A stretch of 28,411 nucleotides of DNA from Pigoraptor chileana (taxonomy: Eukaryota > Opisthokonta > Filasterea). This document shows positions 11,092 through 21,600 of this stretch, in pieces; the stretch's first letter is position 1, and every line of letters begins with the position of its first letter. The notes under the pieces were generated by a model. The model did no database searches. It worked only from the letters and a program-made list of their open reading frames with translations, and was not told the DNA's origin. The DNA lies in contig CALSCR010003862.1 of assembly GCA_943704495.1 (NCBI GenBank), forward strand, positions 1 through 28,411, given 5' to 3'. A program made the position numbers and the translations under genes.

Positions 11092-11127
11092 CACGTGTCA
11101 CGTGACACCCATTTGTGTGGGCACGTG
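11092..11127. promoter_or_regulatory. Cluster of three CACGTG boxes including a CLEAR-type decamer
   Basis: CACGTG occurs at 11092-11097, 11099-11104 and 11122-11127. The middle one sits in GTCACGTGAC (11097-11106), which equals the CLEAR element bound by TFEB/MITF-type bHLH-ZIP factors in animals. The cluster is about 170 bases upstream of the MYND gene start and 290 bases past the dioxygenase stop, so it most likely serves the MYND gene. CACGTG is frequent across this window, including in exons, so only the clustering stands out. Confidence 0.45.
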
Positions 11128-11396
11128 ATCTGTCGCAAAACCAAGGCTATTAGGAATACTGTGCACATTGCTGTGGCAGTCGCAACGTCGCATCCCATCC
11201 CGTGTGAGTGAGCAGAGTCCGTACAGCTGCGCGCACGTGTACTCCAGCCAGTCAAATGTCACCCACAGCGACCACTCATCACTTTTTGCACCGCAACACA
11301 ACACAGCAAATGCAGTGAGGCGCTGCCAATTAATCCGTTTCACTTTATGTACAAGCAGGAGTACAACTGTCTTTGTGTTATTCCCCCCCGCTTTCC

Positions 11397-12635
11397 TCAA
11401 TTTGCCGACGAGTACCCGAGGCCAAGTTCGGGGTACTGTGCCGGGGGCGCCCCAAGGTCCGGAGTGAGCGCGGTGAGGTCAATGCTCTGCACGTTCCCCA
11501 GCCACATGGCCTGCATCGTGCGTGCGTGTGTGTGTGTGTGCATGCGATTATGGATGGTTTAGTGTGTGGCCGCTGTGGTCGTATCAGGTTGTCTCGAGAT
11601 GGATGAACGCAGCAAATATATTTCTTGTAGACAGGCCATAAGGAAATGTGAGTTTAAGTCCATACGCTTGCGCGCTCTGCGTAACGCAAAACACCCCAAT
11701 AATACGGCAGAACCTCACCCTGTGTGTGTGATCCTCAATCTCGTGGCGGGTGAGAGGATGCACCAGAATGGTGAGATCGCCGCGGTTAAGCATGAAGAAC
11801 GACAGCGCCTGCGCGACAAACTCCTTGGGAACCCATGTCTATAAATGGGGGTACGGAGTGTATGTGTGTGTATGTGTGTGTGTGTGTGTAGGGGTGTGGG
11901 ATCGCCGTGGTGCGCGAATAAATTTAAGAATTGTGAGTGTGGTGTGCGCAGACTTTCAATGCCGACTCTTTGTTATTCACGCCAAACGACTGAATGGAGC
12001 AGGAGAACACTGAGTAAAGAAATGCAACATACCTCAAATGAGCCGATTGGATGGGGGCCAATGGGTCCCTGCGAGAAGCAATGTTCGCGACGGTTAAACA
12101 ATGAATCCACAACTAACAATCCTCATACGACAAACAGGAAGAGAAGGACAATGAACGCTTACCTCGTTGAAGAGGGGCACGTTCGAGACGTTCAGAGAGG
12201 GGAACACCTCGTTAGTGATCCCGTTAAAAACAACTTTCAATTTTCCCGACGTCACCTCCTGGAGGAGCTTGTGGCGCAGCGATAGGGCAGCATCGCGGGA
12301 CGCCTTTTGCGTCTGGTACCAGTAGGTGTGAAAGTGCCTGCACAATCAATGAAGTCGCATGGATTCGCATGGATTCGATTACCAAACTGTCCCCGGTAGA
12401 GAGCAAACTAGTTTTCAAAAGATGAAGCCAATTGTGCATCAACCACCACAAACACGGGAGAAAGAAACACCCACCACTCCTTGATGTCAGGGTCATCAAA
12501 ATGGGTGCTCTCGGGATCAAGCGGCTTCACAAAGCTGTGCGAAGTAAAGTAAGAAGTTCCCGGCGTATCGTGTGCGTGCGAAAGGGCTGCAAACGAAGCC
12601 ACCGCCAATGCGGCAATAACAACGCGGACGATCAT
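11397..12635 (-). CDS. DOPA 4,5-dioxygenase-like protein with signal peptide
   Basis: A member of the DOPA 4,5-dioxygenase (DODA, fungal/YgiD-type short) family, whose known members extradiol-cleave DOPA to betalamic-acid precursors; the substrate here is unproven. Five exons (12635-12475, 12337-12163, 12068-12033, 11838-11719, 11510-11397) with phases 2, 0, 0, 0 give 201 residues. Residues 1-21 form a clear signal peptide (MIVRVVIAALAVASFAALSHA). The conserved motifs are all present: WHFHTYW (His55, His57), GPIGPHPIGSFE (His118), WVPKE, LNRGDLTILVHPLTR (His151) and EDHTHRAMWLG (His161, His163). Exon 3 is only 36 bases and encodes exactly the GPHPIGSFE block. Most characterised relatives lack a signal peptide, so this one probably acts outside the cytosol. 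CA-rich tracts precede the acceptors of exons 4 and 5. It shares a 1.2 kb 5' region with the J-protein gene. Confidence 0.9.
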
Positions 12636-13874
12636 TGTTGGAACAGATCGGCTGCCAGGACACAAATGAAGTTACGATAAAGCGGATCACTCACCCATTG
12701 CGAATTTTATATCTGCAAGACACACATGTGTGTGTGTGTGTGCCGCGCTGTGAACTGCGAGAACTGGCGCGGGGGGTGCATATGAGAGAGCGAGGATGCC
12801 ATCATCGAGAGAACAGCGTGTGTGTTGTGTCACGGCAACTTGGAGTATGCGGTAATCAAACTGCTTGGAAAAGCCATTGGATTGCGTAATCCCAATTGCG
12901 GCCTCCACTGGGGAAGTTGCGCCATACAAACCCCTATCAGTCCACTGAACGAATAGTCAACTGTACTCACAGTAGGTATAAGTACTCATTTAGTATATTC
13001 TGAAAATAGAACATCGGAACCATGTGTATCCCTAAACAGCGTGTCGGAGAGTTTAATTATTCCTAATATGGCACAATTGGACCCACTGATGCCTCATTTG
13101 GGACGTCCAGCCACGTGCCTGTCCGCGAACAACGCGCGTTTGCGTCATGCGGGCGCTGATTGGTCGGCTCATTCGCCCGCCAACGGACTCGCGGACTCCC
13201 CGCGCAATCAGACTGGAAAACGGCGCCGAAATTGCAAGAATTCGGGGGTGTTTTCAATGGTCGTCCCGGCAGGACTCCACGTGAACGTCAATGTGCCGAT
13301 GAGTCTTGCCAATCTCCCCTTGCATAGGCTGTGTAATCTCTCCAGGATGCACAACAGCCCTAATTGCCCCTGCAATCCAGCAACAGCACACATCACACAA
13401 CACACCAAATGCATGCGCAGAGTGCGTCGCATATGTTATATGTGCAGCGGGTGTTATGGACAGACTTCCCGACTGAAATTCCGACTCGCGATGCATGCCG
13501 CCTGTGGACGCATAGCGCCGCCCTTGTGAGTCCGCGTTCTATCGAAGCTTCCGTGCCGGGCGTGTGTTGAATAATCTGACTATCCGAGTGCTTCAACTGC
13601 ATTGTGCTGGTACATTTCTGTTCTATTCGCCCGTGTCGGATGCCCCTGTTGTCGGCCTGGCTCTCTCTTTGGCGGACCTCTGACTCGCCACCAACTGCCT
13701 CACCCGTCCGAGGCGCTCGTACTTTGTGGGACTGTCGTGCAACCTGTCGTGCAACCTGCAACCTGTCCTCCCACTTGACAACCGACGGCATCCCTTCAGC
13801 ATCATGCAGACATAATATACCTCGGTCTGATACTGTCGGTTTGTTGGCAGCCAAAGTTGAACTCCGGCTAAAAG
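12636..13874. promoter_or_regulatory. Shared 5' region of dioxygenase and J-protein genes
   Basis: A head-to-head gap of 1.24 kb. It holds CACGTG at 13112-13117 and 13278-13283, a CCAAT box (ATTGG) near 13158, a short tandem repeat built on CGTGCAACCTGT (about 13735-13770), and a small GT run near 12727. No convincing open frame or RNA gene is visible. Promoter function is inferred from gene orientation. Confidence 0.45.
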
Positions 13875-15234
13875 ATGGATGATTTGGTAGCGGCCGAAAT
13901 TCGCCGCATTGTCGCAACGGAGGATTTCTATGGGATCCTTGGCATTACTACTGCCGAGTGCACACCCGATAGTGTGCGGAGACAATATTTAAGGGTGCGT
14001 GGTGTGGTGTGGCGCCCGAGTGGCCCGGCGCTGCTTGTGTTCGTATCTGCTTGTTGATTGTTGCCCTCTGTCCTTCACGTGGTCTGGCGCACGTGCTTCC
14101 TGTGTACTTCCTGCATTGCCGTCTCGTCTCGTGTTGGAGTGTGAGGCACTGATAACAGCAAGGCACTAATGCTCTTGTGTGGGCCTTGTTGGTATTGCAG
14201 ATTTCCCGGCGGATTCATCCGGACAAGAACAAGGATGATGAGCTCGCCACCAAAGCGTTTCAAAGTGAGCATTCCATCTTGTTGACAATGCTGTTCTTGG
14301 TTTGATAAGACCTGTCGTGCCGTTTGTGTCTTACTCTGTCGCATGCTACTTGACTGTCAATCTATTCAAGCGTAAGTAGTCTTCGTTGTGTGTCCATAGT
14401 TATGTGCAGTGTATCGGTGTGTCACTTCGTGCGCCATGTTTCTGACATGTTGGCACACTCATTTTCGGTTTATTCAGAGCTTTCGGTTGCATATGAGACA
14501 CTGCGCAATCCGACCTCGCGTGCGGCGTACGATCTGAAGGGCACTCCCGTCAGCGCAAATTCCGACGATGTCTTTGCCGAGGTCATCAAGCAGGTGCGAG
14601 TTGTGTGTCTGTTGTGTCTGTGTGTCTGTGTGTCTGTGTGTCTGTGTGGAGCATGTGAGACCGTATGCTCGCGTGGCAAGGCCTTCCGCATCCACAATAA
14701 CATGTCACCGTCGATCAACCATTCCCGCAATTACAGGTTTACCGAGACTTTTTCGACGGCGAATTTGAGATTATTCTGCAAATTGTCGACCAAATCAACC
14801 GACAGAATCCCGATTTGAAGATTGACCGCTCTGTCGTCCGCGAGACATTGCTATCCCTCAGAAAGGCCATCAACGAAGTGTCTAAGATCACGAGTGATGT
14901 GTGCGGTGATCTTCTTCATTTTGCTGAGCTTTATGGCGAGTTCAAGGCGCTGCGGTACCGCGACGTGCTTGGAAGGGCGAGGGTGGGCATACAGCTCGCC
15001 CAGGTGCTGTTGCGGATCCCCATCAATGCACGACTGCCGCTGCCAAAGGTCGCAACGGGGGCCATTAAGTTTGCGACAAACCAGTTGGATCTTGCGCTTG
15101 CTTCCGTGACAAAAGTGTCATCGTGGTGGGACAAGGGCGCGTCGCTGCTGTGGTCGGCGTCGTGGAGCGGCGCATGGTCACGGGGCGCAACTGCCGCACC
15201 GCCGCCGCCGCCATCACGAGGCGTTGTGGCGTGA
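13875..15234 (+). CDS. J-domain (DnaJ/HSP40, class C) protein with unassigned helical C-terminal region
   Basis: A co-chaperone that should stimulate an HSP70 through its N-terminal J domain. Exons 13875-13994, 14201-14264, 14478-14593 and 14737-15234 (phases 0, 1, 0) give 265 residues. The J domain spans about residues 17-80: DFYGILGI, RRQYLRISRRIHPDKN with an intact HPD (46-48), then FQKLSVAYETLRNPTSRAAYD. There is no Gly/Phe region and no zinc centre, hence class C. The remaining 170 residues look helical, with YRDFFDGEFEIILQIVDQI near 97-115 and a basic/hydrophobic stretch near 190-225. They end in a Trp-rich segment and a run of prolines. I recognise no second domain and no signal peptide or transmembrane helix. 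The start is supported by ATGGATG just upstream of the J domain. Intron 3 is strongly GT-rich after its donor. Confidence 0.9.
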
Positions 15235-15626
15235 ATAATCTGCGTGCCTTTCTTTTCTGGCGTGTGTGCGTGAGTGCGTGTGTGCGTGCGTGGCGGGTGC
15301 GTTTGCGTGCGTGTTCTTGGATTGTACTGGTGTGTGTTTGTGCGTCGTGCGCGCGAGGGTCATATGGGCAGGATCCCCCCTCCGTGAAGCGCCAAATACC
15401 GTATCCTGTACTGTCGCCTTGCAATACATTGGTCAAGGTGGCCATCGTGTGTTCCTTGTTAAACTACCTGGCCTATCTCTACTTGCTTCTGGTATCCATC
15501 CCTGTAAGCTCAGTAGACTCCACCCATCCGATGTTTGTGCTTCAATCGGTCACTGGCGGGACATGTTTCCTGCACACGCCCGCACACACACACACGCACC
15601 CGCACACATTTCCTTTCCGTTGTCGC
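15235..15626. other. Convergent 3' flanks of J-protein and SLO channel genes
   Basis: These 392 bases separate two stop codons facing each other. The DNA just past each stop is GT-rich on that gene's own coding strand: about 15255-15350 for the J-protein and about 15610-15573 on the minus strand for the channel. GT-rich DNA past a stop is what a downstream polyadenylation element would look like. Near the J-protein stop there is AATAAT but no clean AATAAA. No gene is visible. Confidence 0.5.
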
Positions 15627-18600
15627 TCAGCATGCAGACGACTCCTGTTGCGATATGTTACTCAGCGCAAACAGCAGGTCACCCGCATTGATGCGCACGT
15701 CGGCGGGCGGATTCGTAAAGACATAAGGCAGGGTGTTGCCGAGCAACTCTGACGCCGCACGGTACAACCCCAGCAGAATGATGCCGTCATCACGCGCGTG
15801 CTCCTGAAACAGCTCGCCGTATGTGCGCCCAACAGCGCCCTCGGGGAGCTGCAGCTGCACGAGCGTTGCGTGTGCCCCGTCCTCGTCAGCGGCCGTTCGC
15901 GGGCCAACGAGTGCATGCATCACGTCGTTGAGGTAGGGCTCGTGCAGGCTTGCATACACGACAGTGTCGACAAGACTGGACGTCCACCCGTGGCCCGCAG
16001 CGTACGCCGGCTGGAAAAAGTGCGAGATGCGCCGCTTGGTAATGTTTGTGACGCCCGCCGCCGCAAGAAACTTCATGTTCTCGGGGAAGAGAAGCTCTGT
16101 AGTAGCTGGAATTGGGGCCTCGCGCTCGTCGTTCAGCAGACGGACCATTTTGGCCACCATGATGGCACGGGCGTCCAGCAAGGCGCGCTCCGTGCCCTCC
16201 CCCCCGGCTGTCGCAAGCGAGTTTGGGTCGCTGTGCGTGTGTACGTGTGGTTGTAGGTGTGTATCCGTGTGAGTTTCAGAAATTTCAAGAGGGTGCCATC
16301 ACATCTGCGCAACACACAACCACAAAACACACACGACACCACAGAAACAACCATGCAGACAGCAGCCACACAACCAGCGTGCACACAGACATCCCCATCA
16401 TTGACACCCGCACGGCAACCATCTGAAGCAGTGGTCCACCAACGGCGAGACAACGCACCTCATGATCACAATGCGGTCCGCCGTCCTTCCACCGGCACGC
16501 AGCAGACTCTCTGCGCGAGTCGGCGATCCGCGCACATAGAACACTCCGGGAAACTGGCCGATTCCTTCCCACGATATGCTCGATGGCGGGCGGGGGCCGA
16601 CAAGGACGATGGGACGCAGAGACGACCGAGGAAGCGTCGCAGCCCTCAAACGCGCGACGAACCGATATGCACCGTCGAGCGCGTCAGAACAGAGAATGAC
16701 GTGTCTACGGAGATGGGCGGCGGTTTTGAGCGTGACTGCCGCAAGCACGGTTGCGCATCCTTGGGGCAGCACGTGACACTTGAAGAGGCGTGCGCCGGGG
16801 AACGGCTCACGGGGGAGGTCCACGTGGGTCGGCGTGCCCGGAAGACCGAGCGAGTGGGGATTGGCGACATCGGACAGCGGACGCTCCATCCAGCTCATCA
16901 TGCCCGCGCGCCCTCCGCCTCCGCCACCGCCACTGCCTCCCCTGCCGCCGGAACCGCTCCTCCTCCCGCCGGCGGGCGCAGGGCTGGCAGTCACGGCAGA
17001 CGCACTCGCATCGACGCTTTGTCCAGACGGCGGCGCAACAAATGCAACATTTTCAATGATTCTGCCGCCGCTGTCTTCCCCACTCGTGCTCAGGGCCAGC
17101 AAGCACTCGCGCGACCGAATGAACTCCCGGATGTCGTCCACCATGCGATTGGACGCCGCGCAGATGAAGAGCTCTTCCCCGCTGCGCAGAGTGTGCGACA
17201 GCCCCGGATTCAAGATGATGGCTCCCCTCGACGCGCCGGGCGCTCGTGCGCGGAGGCCAATCAATGTGGCGCGGAACTTCAGGTTGATCGCGGCCGCAGC
17301 GTCTGCAAATGCGACACCGACAATATGCCCGGCGGCGACAAGACGCCTGACATTGGTGGTGACGCCGAGTGCGTACTCTTCCACCCACGGCAGTTTTGTG
17401 TGCGACGCGAGCTCGGCCTCGTAGTACGCGCTCTGTTCGCGAAGGAGGTTTGTGACAAGCGTCGATGCGCCACTCGCAATGCAGCTTGCGGCAAGAAAGT
17501 CCATCTTGAGCTCCTCGGAGCACGTGATGTGCGTGCAGTTGAAGGTGCGCTCAATGTGGGAGCGGTTCTCAGGGCGGAGAATGCTTGCGTACAGCGGCAC
17601 CTCCGGGGCGTACAGGTGGATGGCCCATGCACGCAGAATGTTGTTCTTGTCGACATCCGCCACATCAATGTCCCCATCATCGTCGCCGGCGCCAAATGCA
17701 CTCTCGATATGGCCGCGCACGCCATCGCCACTCCGATCGGCGATAAGAAACACAGCCGCTGCCTTTGATATCTGCGCACGGTCGAGATCGCGGTCAAGCA
17801 GTGCAGACCTGCAATAGTCACGGGTAGTGGCAGTGTCAGTGGCGTCAGTGGTGGGTGTCAGTGGTGGTGTCAGTGTGCGTAAGCAAGTGGAGTGAGGCGC
17901 CTGCAGCGTTGCGGCAGTGAGTGAGTTGTATTGCGCTGGTTGATGTACGTGCATGACGGGCAACGGCATGTGTCGTCGCAAGGGAATTCGATGAAGTTGC
18001 CAGTGTGGCGGTGAATGTTGGTGGTGCGACTGTTTGATGGAGACAACAATACAACAACGACGACAAGCGCCATCATCGCACTGACGCGCACAGCAACACG
18101 TGACGCACCCCTGCAGAAAGAGCGTCCGCTTCGCCAGGTACGGGCGCAGGAGAAGTGCGCGCAGCTCGCTCGACGGCTCAATGGTTGAGAGCATCACCAC
18201 AATCGACCGCTTGTCTCCGCGGCGGACATCGCGTCGGTAAAGCTCCACAAACACATCCGTCATCACCTCGTATGTTATGCGGCCGCACACAACCTGCAAG
18301 GCAAACGCACAATCAACAAACAGACACACACACATATTTACACACACACATACGCACACAATACATAGATACATACACACACGTGTCAATTGAGTTTCAC
18401 TATTGCTGGTTTCATTTTAAGGCCAAAAAGTGGCAAAATACCATCGAACACGCGCACACAATTACAGTGGCATTTGCGTCAGTTCACTGGTTTTTGCATG
18501 TGGCAAGTGTGTATGTGCACATGTGTGTGTGTGCGCATGCGCAGCGATGACAGCCACAGGACACAGCTGCACGCACCACGTGGCGCTTGTGGGGCGACGT

Positions 18601-21600
18601 GTGGTATCTGCCCCCGAAGCGCGATGACTCTCTCAGAATGGTTGCGAGCCGGCTGATTGAATTCGGGACAATGACGAGCGTGCACACAATGATGCCAATC
18701 ACAAAAATGCGCGACCACTGGTTGTCGGGAGTGACGTCGCCGTATCCGACCGTGCTCATTGTCCTGCGGTTGCATGTGTTGGGTTTGGTTTAGGAGTTTG
18801 TTAGGGTTAGGAGTTTGTATTTGGGGGAGGGGGGAGGGGGTCTCGTGGTTGCTCAGCAGTGCAATGCATTTGCAGCTGATGGAGAGCATCAAGAAAGTGG
18901 ACAGTGAAAGTAAGGAGGAAGACTCGCAATAGTGGCGGTAAAGAAGACGCATTTCCGGAAGAGAGAATCGATTACATGTTGCATGTTGCACAGAACGCGT
19001 GGTTCAGTCGGTGCGCAGGCGACCAGCAAGCGGATCACTCACACAACCATAAAGTACAGAGCATCGAGGAAGGTGAGGGGCACCTCCGGCCGCGGATGGA
19101 ATGTGTTGTAGCAGAAGCGGAACGCGCATGCGCCAGTGACGACAATGCACACGAGGGTGTGCACAACGAGAATGATCTGCGATCACACAGATCAAGTGAG
19201 TTCAGTCAGTCGGGATACATACATGTGGGCCAACAGTGATGCGGGTGGTGCGTACGTCGCGCGTTAAGCATGGATAACACACACTCCGATGACAGGCACC
19301 TGAATCGTGCACACACAAGGCATTCATAACCACACAACAAAAACAGGATATATATGTAAAACGGAAACGCATGCACCAGCATAGACATGCTCACACGATC
19401 ACGCACCTGCGTCCTCGCATCAATCCGCTGTCGCACGCTATTACCAAGCACAAACACCTGCATCGCAAATTTGCATCCGGGTGTCAAACATAATGGGTGC
19501 CATCATCCATTTACTTAAAAGTGGCTGGCCCATCTTGCTCATTAAAAAAAGGAGCGGCTTGCATATACACAGGGCTTACATGTGATCGCAATAGTGAATT
19601 TGAAATCAACCCTCACCTTGAGCACCATTTGCGAATGCCATACTCGCATGAATCCGGGGACGTATCTGTGAGATCGCCAGAGAGAAAGGAATGGAATGCG
19701 TCAGTGTTTATCGACACACAGAGGACGTTCACAGACACACGCACAAGCCCGCACGCTGGCATACCCACACACTCATACACACCAAGCCACAAGTACAGAC
19801 GTATACACACATATGTGTCGCATAGCCAAAATACAGCCACACTGTAGTACCCACAGGGTCCTCAAAGTCACCCAGTACACCGAGAGTATGTACGGCCAAA
19901 TTGTGAGCACGTCAAGCACCGCAATGACCATAAAAGAGTAGAATCGAGCGATGCTCCTCCCAAGAAAGGCAAGTCGAAAGATGGACTCCAGTACCAGAAT
20001 GTACGCCAGAGCAACCTTGATTCCCCAGTATGCCTGCTGACGGGGCACGTAATACCTGATAGAGGAGGTGCGACCGGACGACACGTGAGTGAGCGAGAGA
20101 GAGTGATGGAGGATGGAAGATATGGTTATGGACATGAATGAACATAACCTGGGATGTGAATATGTAAGAATAGCTGCCCCAATCATTGGCATCAAGCAAC
20201 CGCAGGAATAAAAGGCAGGTAGCATCAATGCATTGCCGCTGAGTGCTCCAATGACCTAAAAAGGCAAACCGCAGCTGCACACGCACCAATCGTTGGATTC
20301 GTTCCCTTGGATATCCCACTGCTCGGCTACATACGACACGACCCACATCCAGTCCGCCTGTTGCGCACGTGACCCGGCAGACCATGCGAGACAGAAAGGA
20401 TAGGCAGTGTTGGTGCTTGTGTCAGTGGCGCGTAACCAACGCATAGCACTGTCAATGCAAACACACGCAAATAAACAAAAACAGAAAGCAAAAAAAAACA
20501 GCAACAACAGAAAGGTGCTGCTGTTGCTGCAAAAAAAGCAGCAGCACAAACCCACAAGATAAAGAAACATGAAGAAGAATCGTGTCGACGAATTCCCCGT
20601 CTCGCTGTACTTGGCAAAGTAATCCCAGTACAGGTCACGCACAGCCTTCGACCGCCGGAACAGAAATGCGAGGCAACCCGATTTCGGCACCCGTCCGTAC
20701 TCCATGTCGACTTCTTCCATGTCTGTCTGCGGGACAACAGCCGCCCCGACAGTTGGCTCCTTACCCATGTCTCCGCCATGGTCGCCCCCCGGACCCGCAC
20801 CCGCGCCCGCACCGACGCCCGCGGACACCCCTTCGTGCGGTGAGTCGAGCGACGCGGGCGAGATGATCAGGTTGGGATGCCGCGTGGCACCAATGTCCTG
20901 TGAGACGCCGTTTACACCCATGGCGACGTCGTTGTGGTCGCTCTGTGGTCGTGTTTGCAGGCAGCGAACGGGTACAGAATGGGCGTGTAGACAGTTGGTG
21001 AATTGAGGAATACGCACACGGGCGGGTGCCTCACAATCGCATATACAGACATAAGACCCTCAACAAATGAAGTGCAAGAAGTGCGCTCTGATTTCTGTCC
21101 ACACTGACAGGCGATTGGCGATTGAGTCCGGGCACTGTGCACTTGACTTGCCTGCAACGCGGACATGATCTTGAGTTCGAGCCCCTGGAACATGCGACTG
21201 GCCGTGCGCAATTTGGAGGTGAAGGTGCCCTCGAGCTGCTCATCCGAGTCGTCCTCGCTCAACTTGAGCTGAAGGTAGGAACAATCCAGGCGTAGAGAGT
21301 GCGCACGGTTAGATCAAGTCAGGCAGAGCACACCCGAACAACAGAACAGATCGTACTTGCATCCGCACATTCAGCTCAATGCATCGCGTGCAATTATGCA
21401 GACACTAGTGTGAAGGCACCCACCTGTGAGCCTGTTCGCCCCTTTACGGGCCTGGCGGACATGGAACGGGGATATGGCCAGCTGGACTGCATGGCATCCT
21501 GATCTGCACTCAGCTCCATGGAGTCGCCGCCAGCTGACGAATACTCGATCTTCGGCCCACGCGTGCGACCGCCAACACTCTTTTCTCCACTTTCTTCCGC

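Noticed and set aside
16133-16320. Acceptor at 16211 or at 16302 for the last SLO exon
   Set aside because: Neither fits the phase left by the exon ending at 16459. The acceptor at 16231 gives IVIMSDPNSLA, in phase and parallel to SLO1.
16257-17768. A 503-codon open frame on the plus strand
   Set aside because: It is antisense to the large RCK exon of the SLO gene, whose frame is supported by motif-by-motif family matches and consistent intron phases.
18795-18815. Interstitial telomere (TTAGGGTTAGG) in an SLO intron
   Set aside because: Fewer than two full units. On the sense strand it supplies CTAAC branch-point-like motifs close to the acceptor, which is an adequate explanation.
20288-20370. 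An extra SLO exon encoding ADWMWVVSYVAEQW and onward
   Set aside because: Using it as a regular exon leaves S1 too short and needs a 31-48 base intron next to it. Simple splicing from 20556 to 20255 gives an S1 that aligns with the family. It is kept only as a possible alternative exon.
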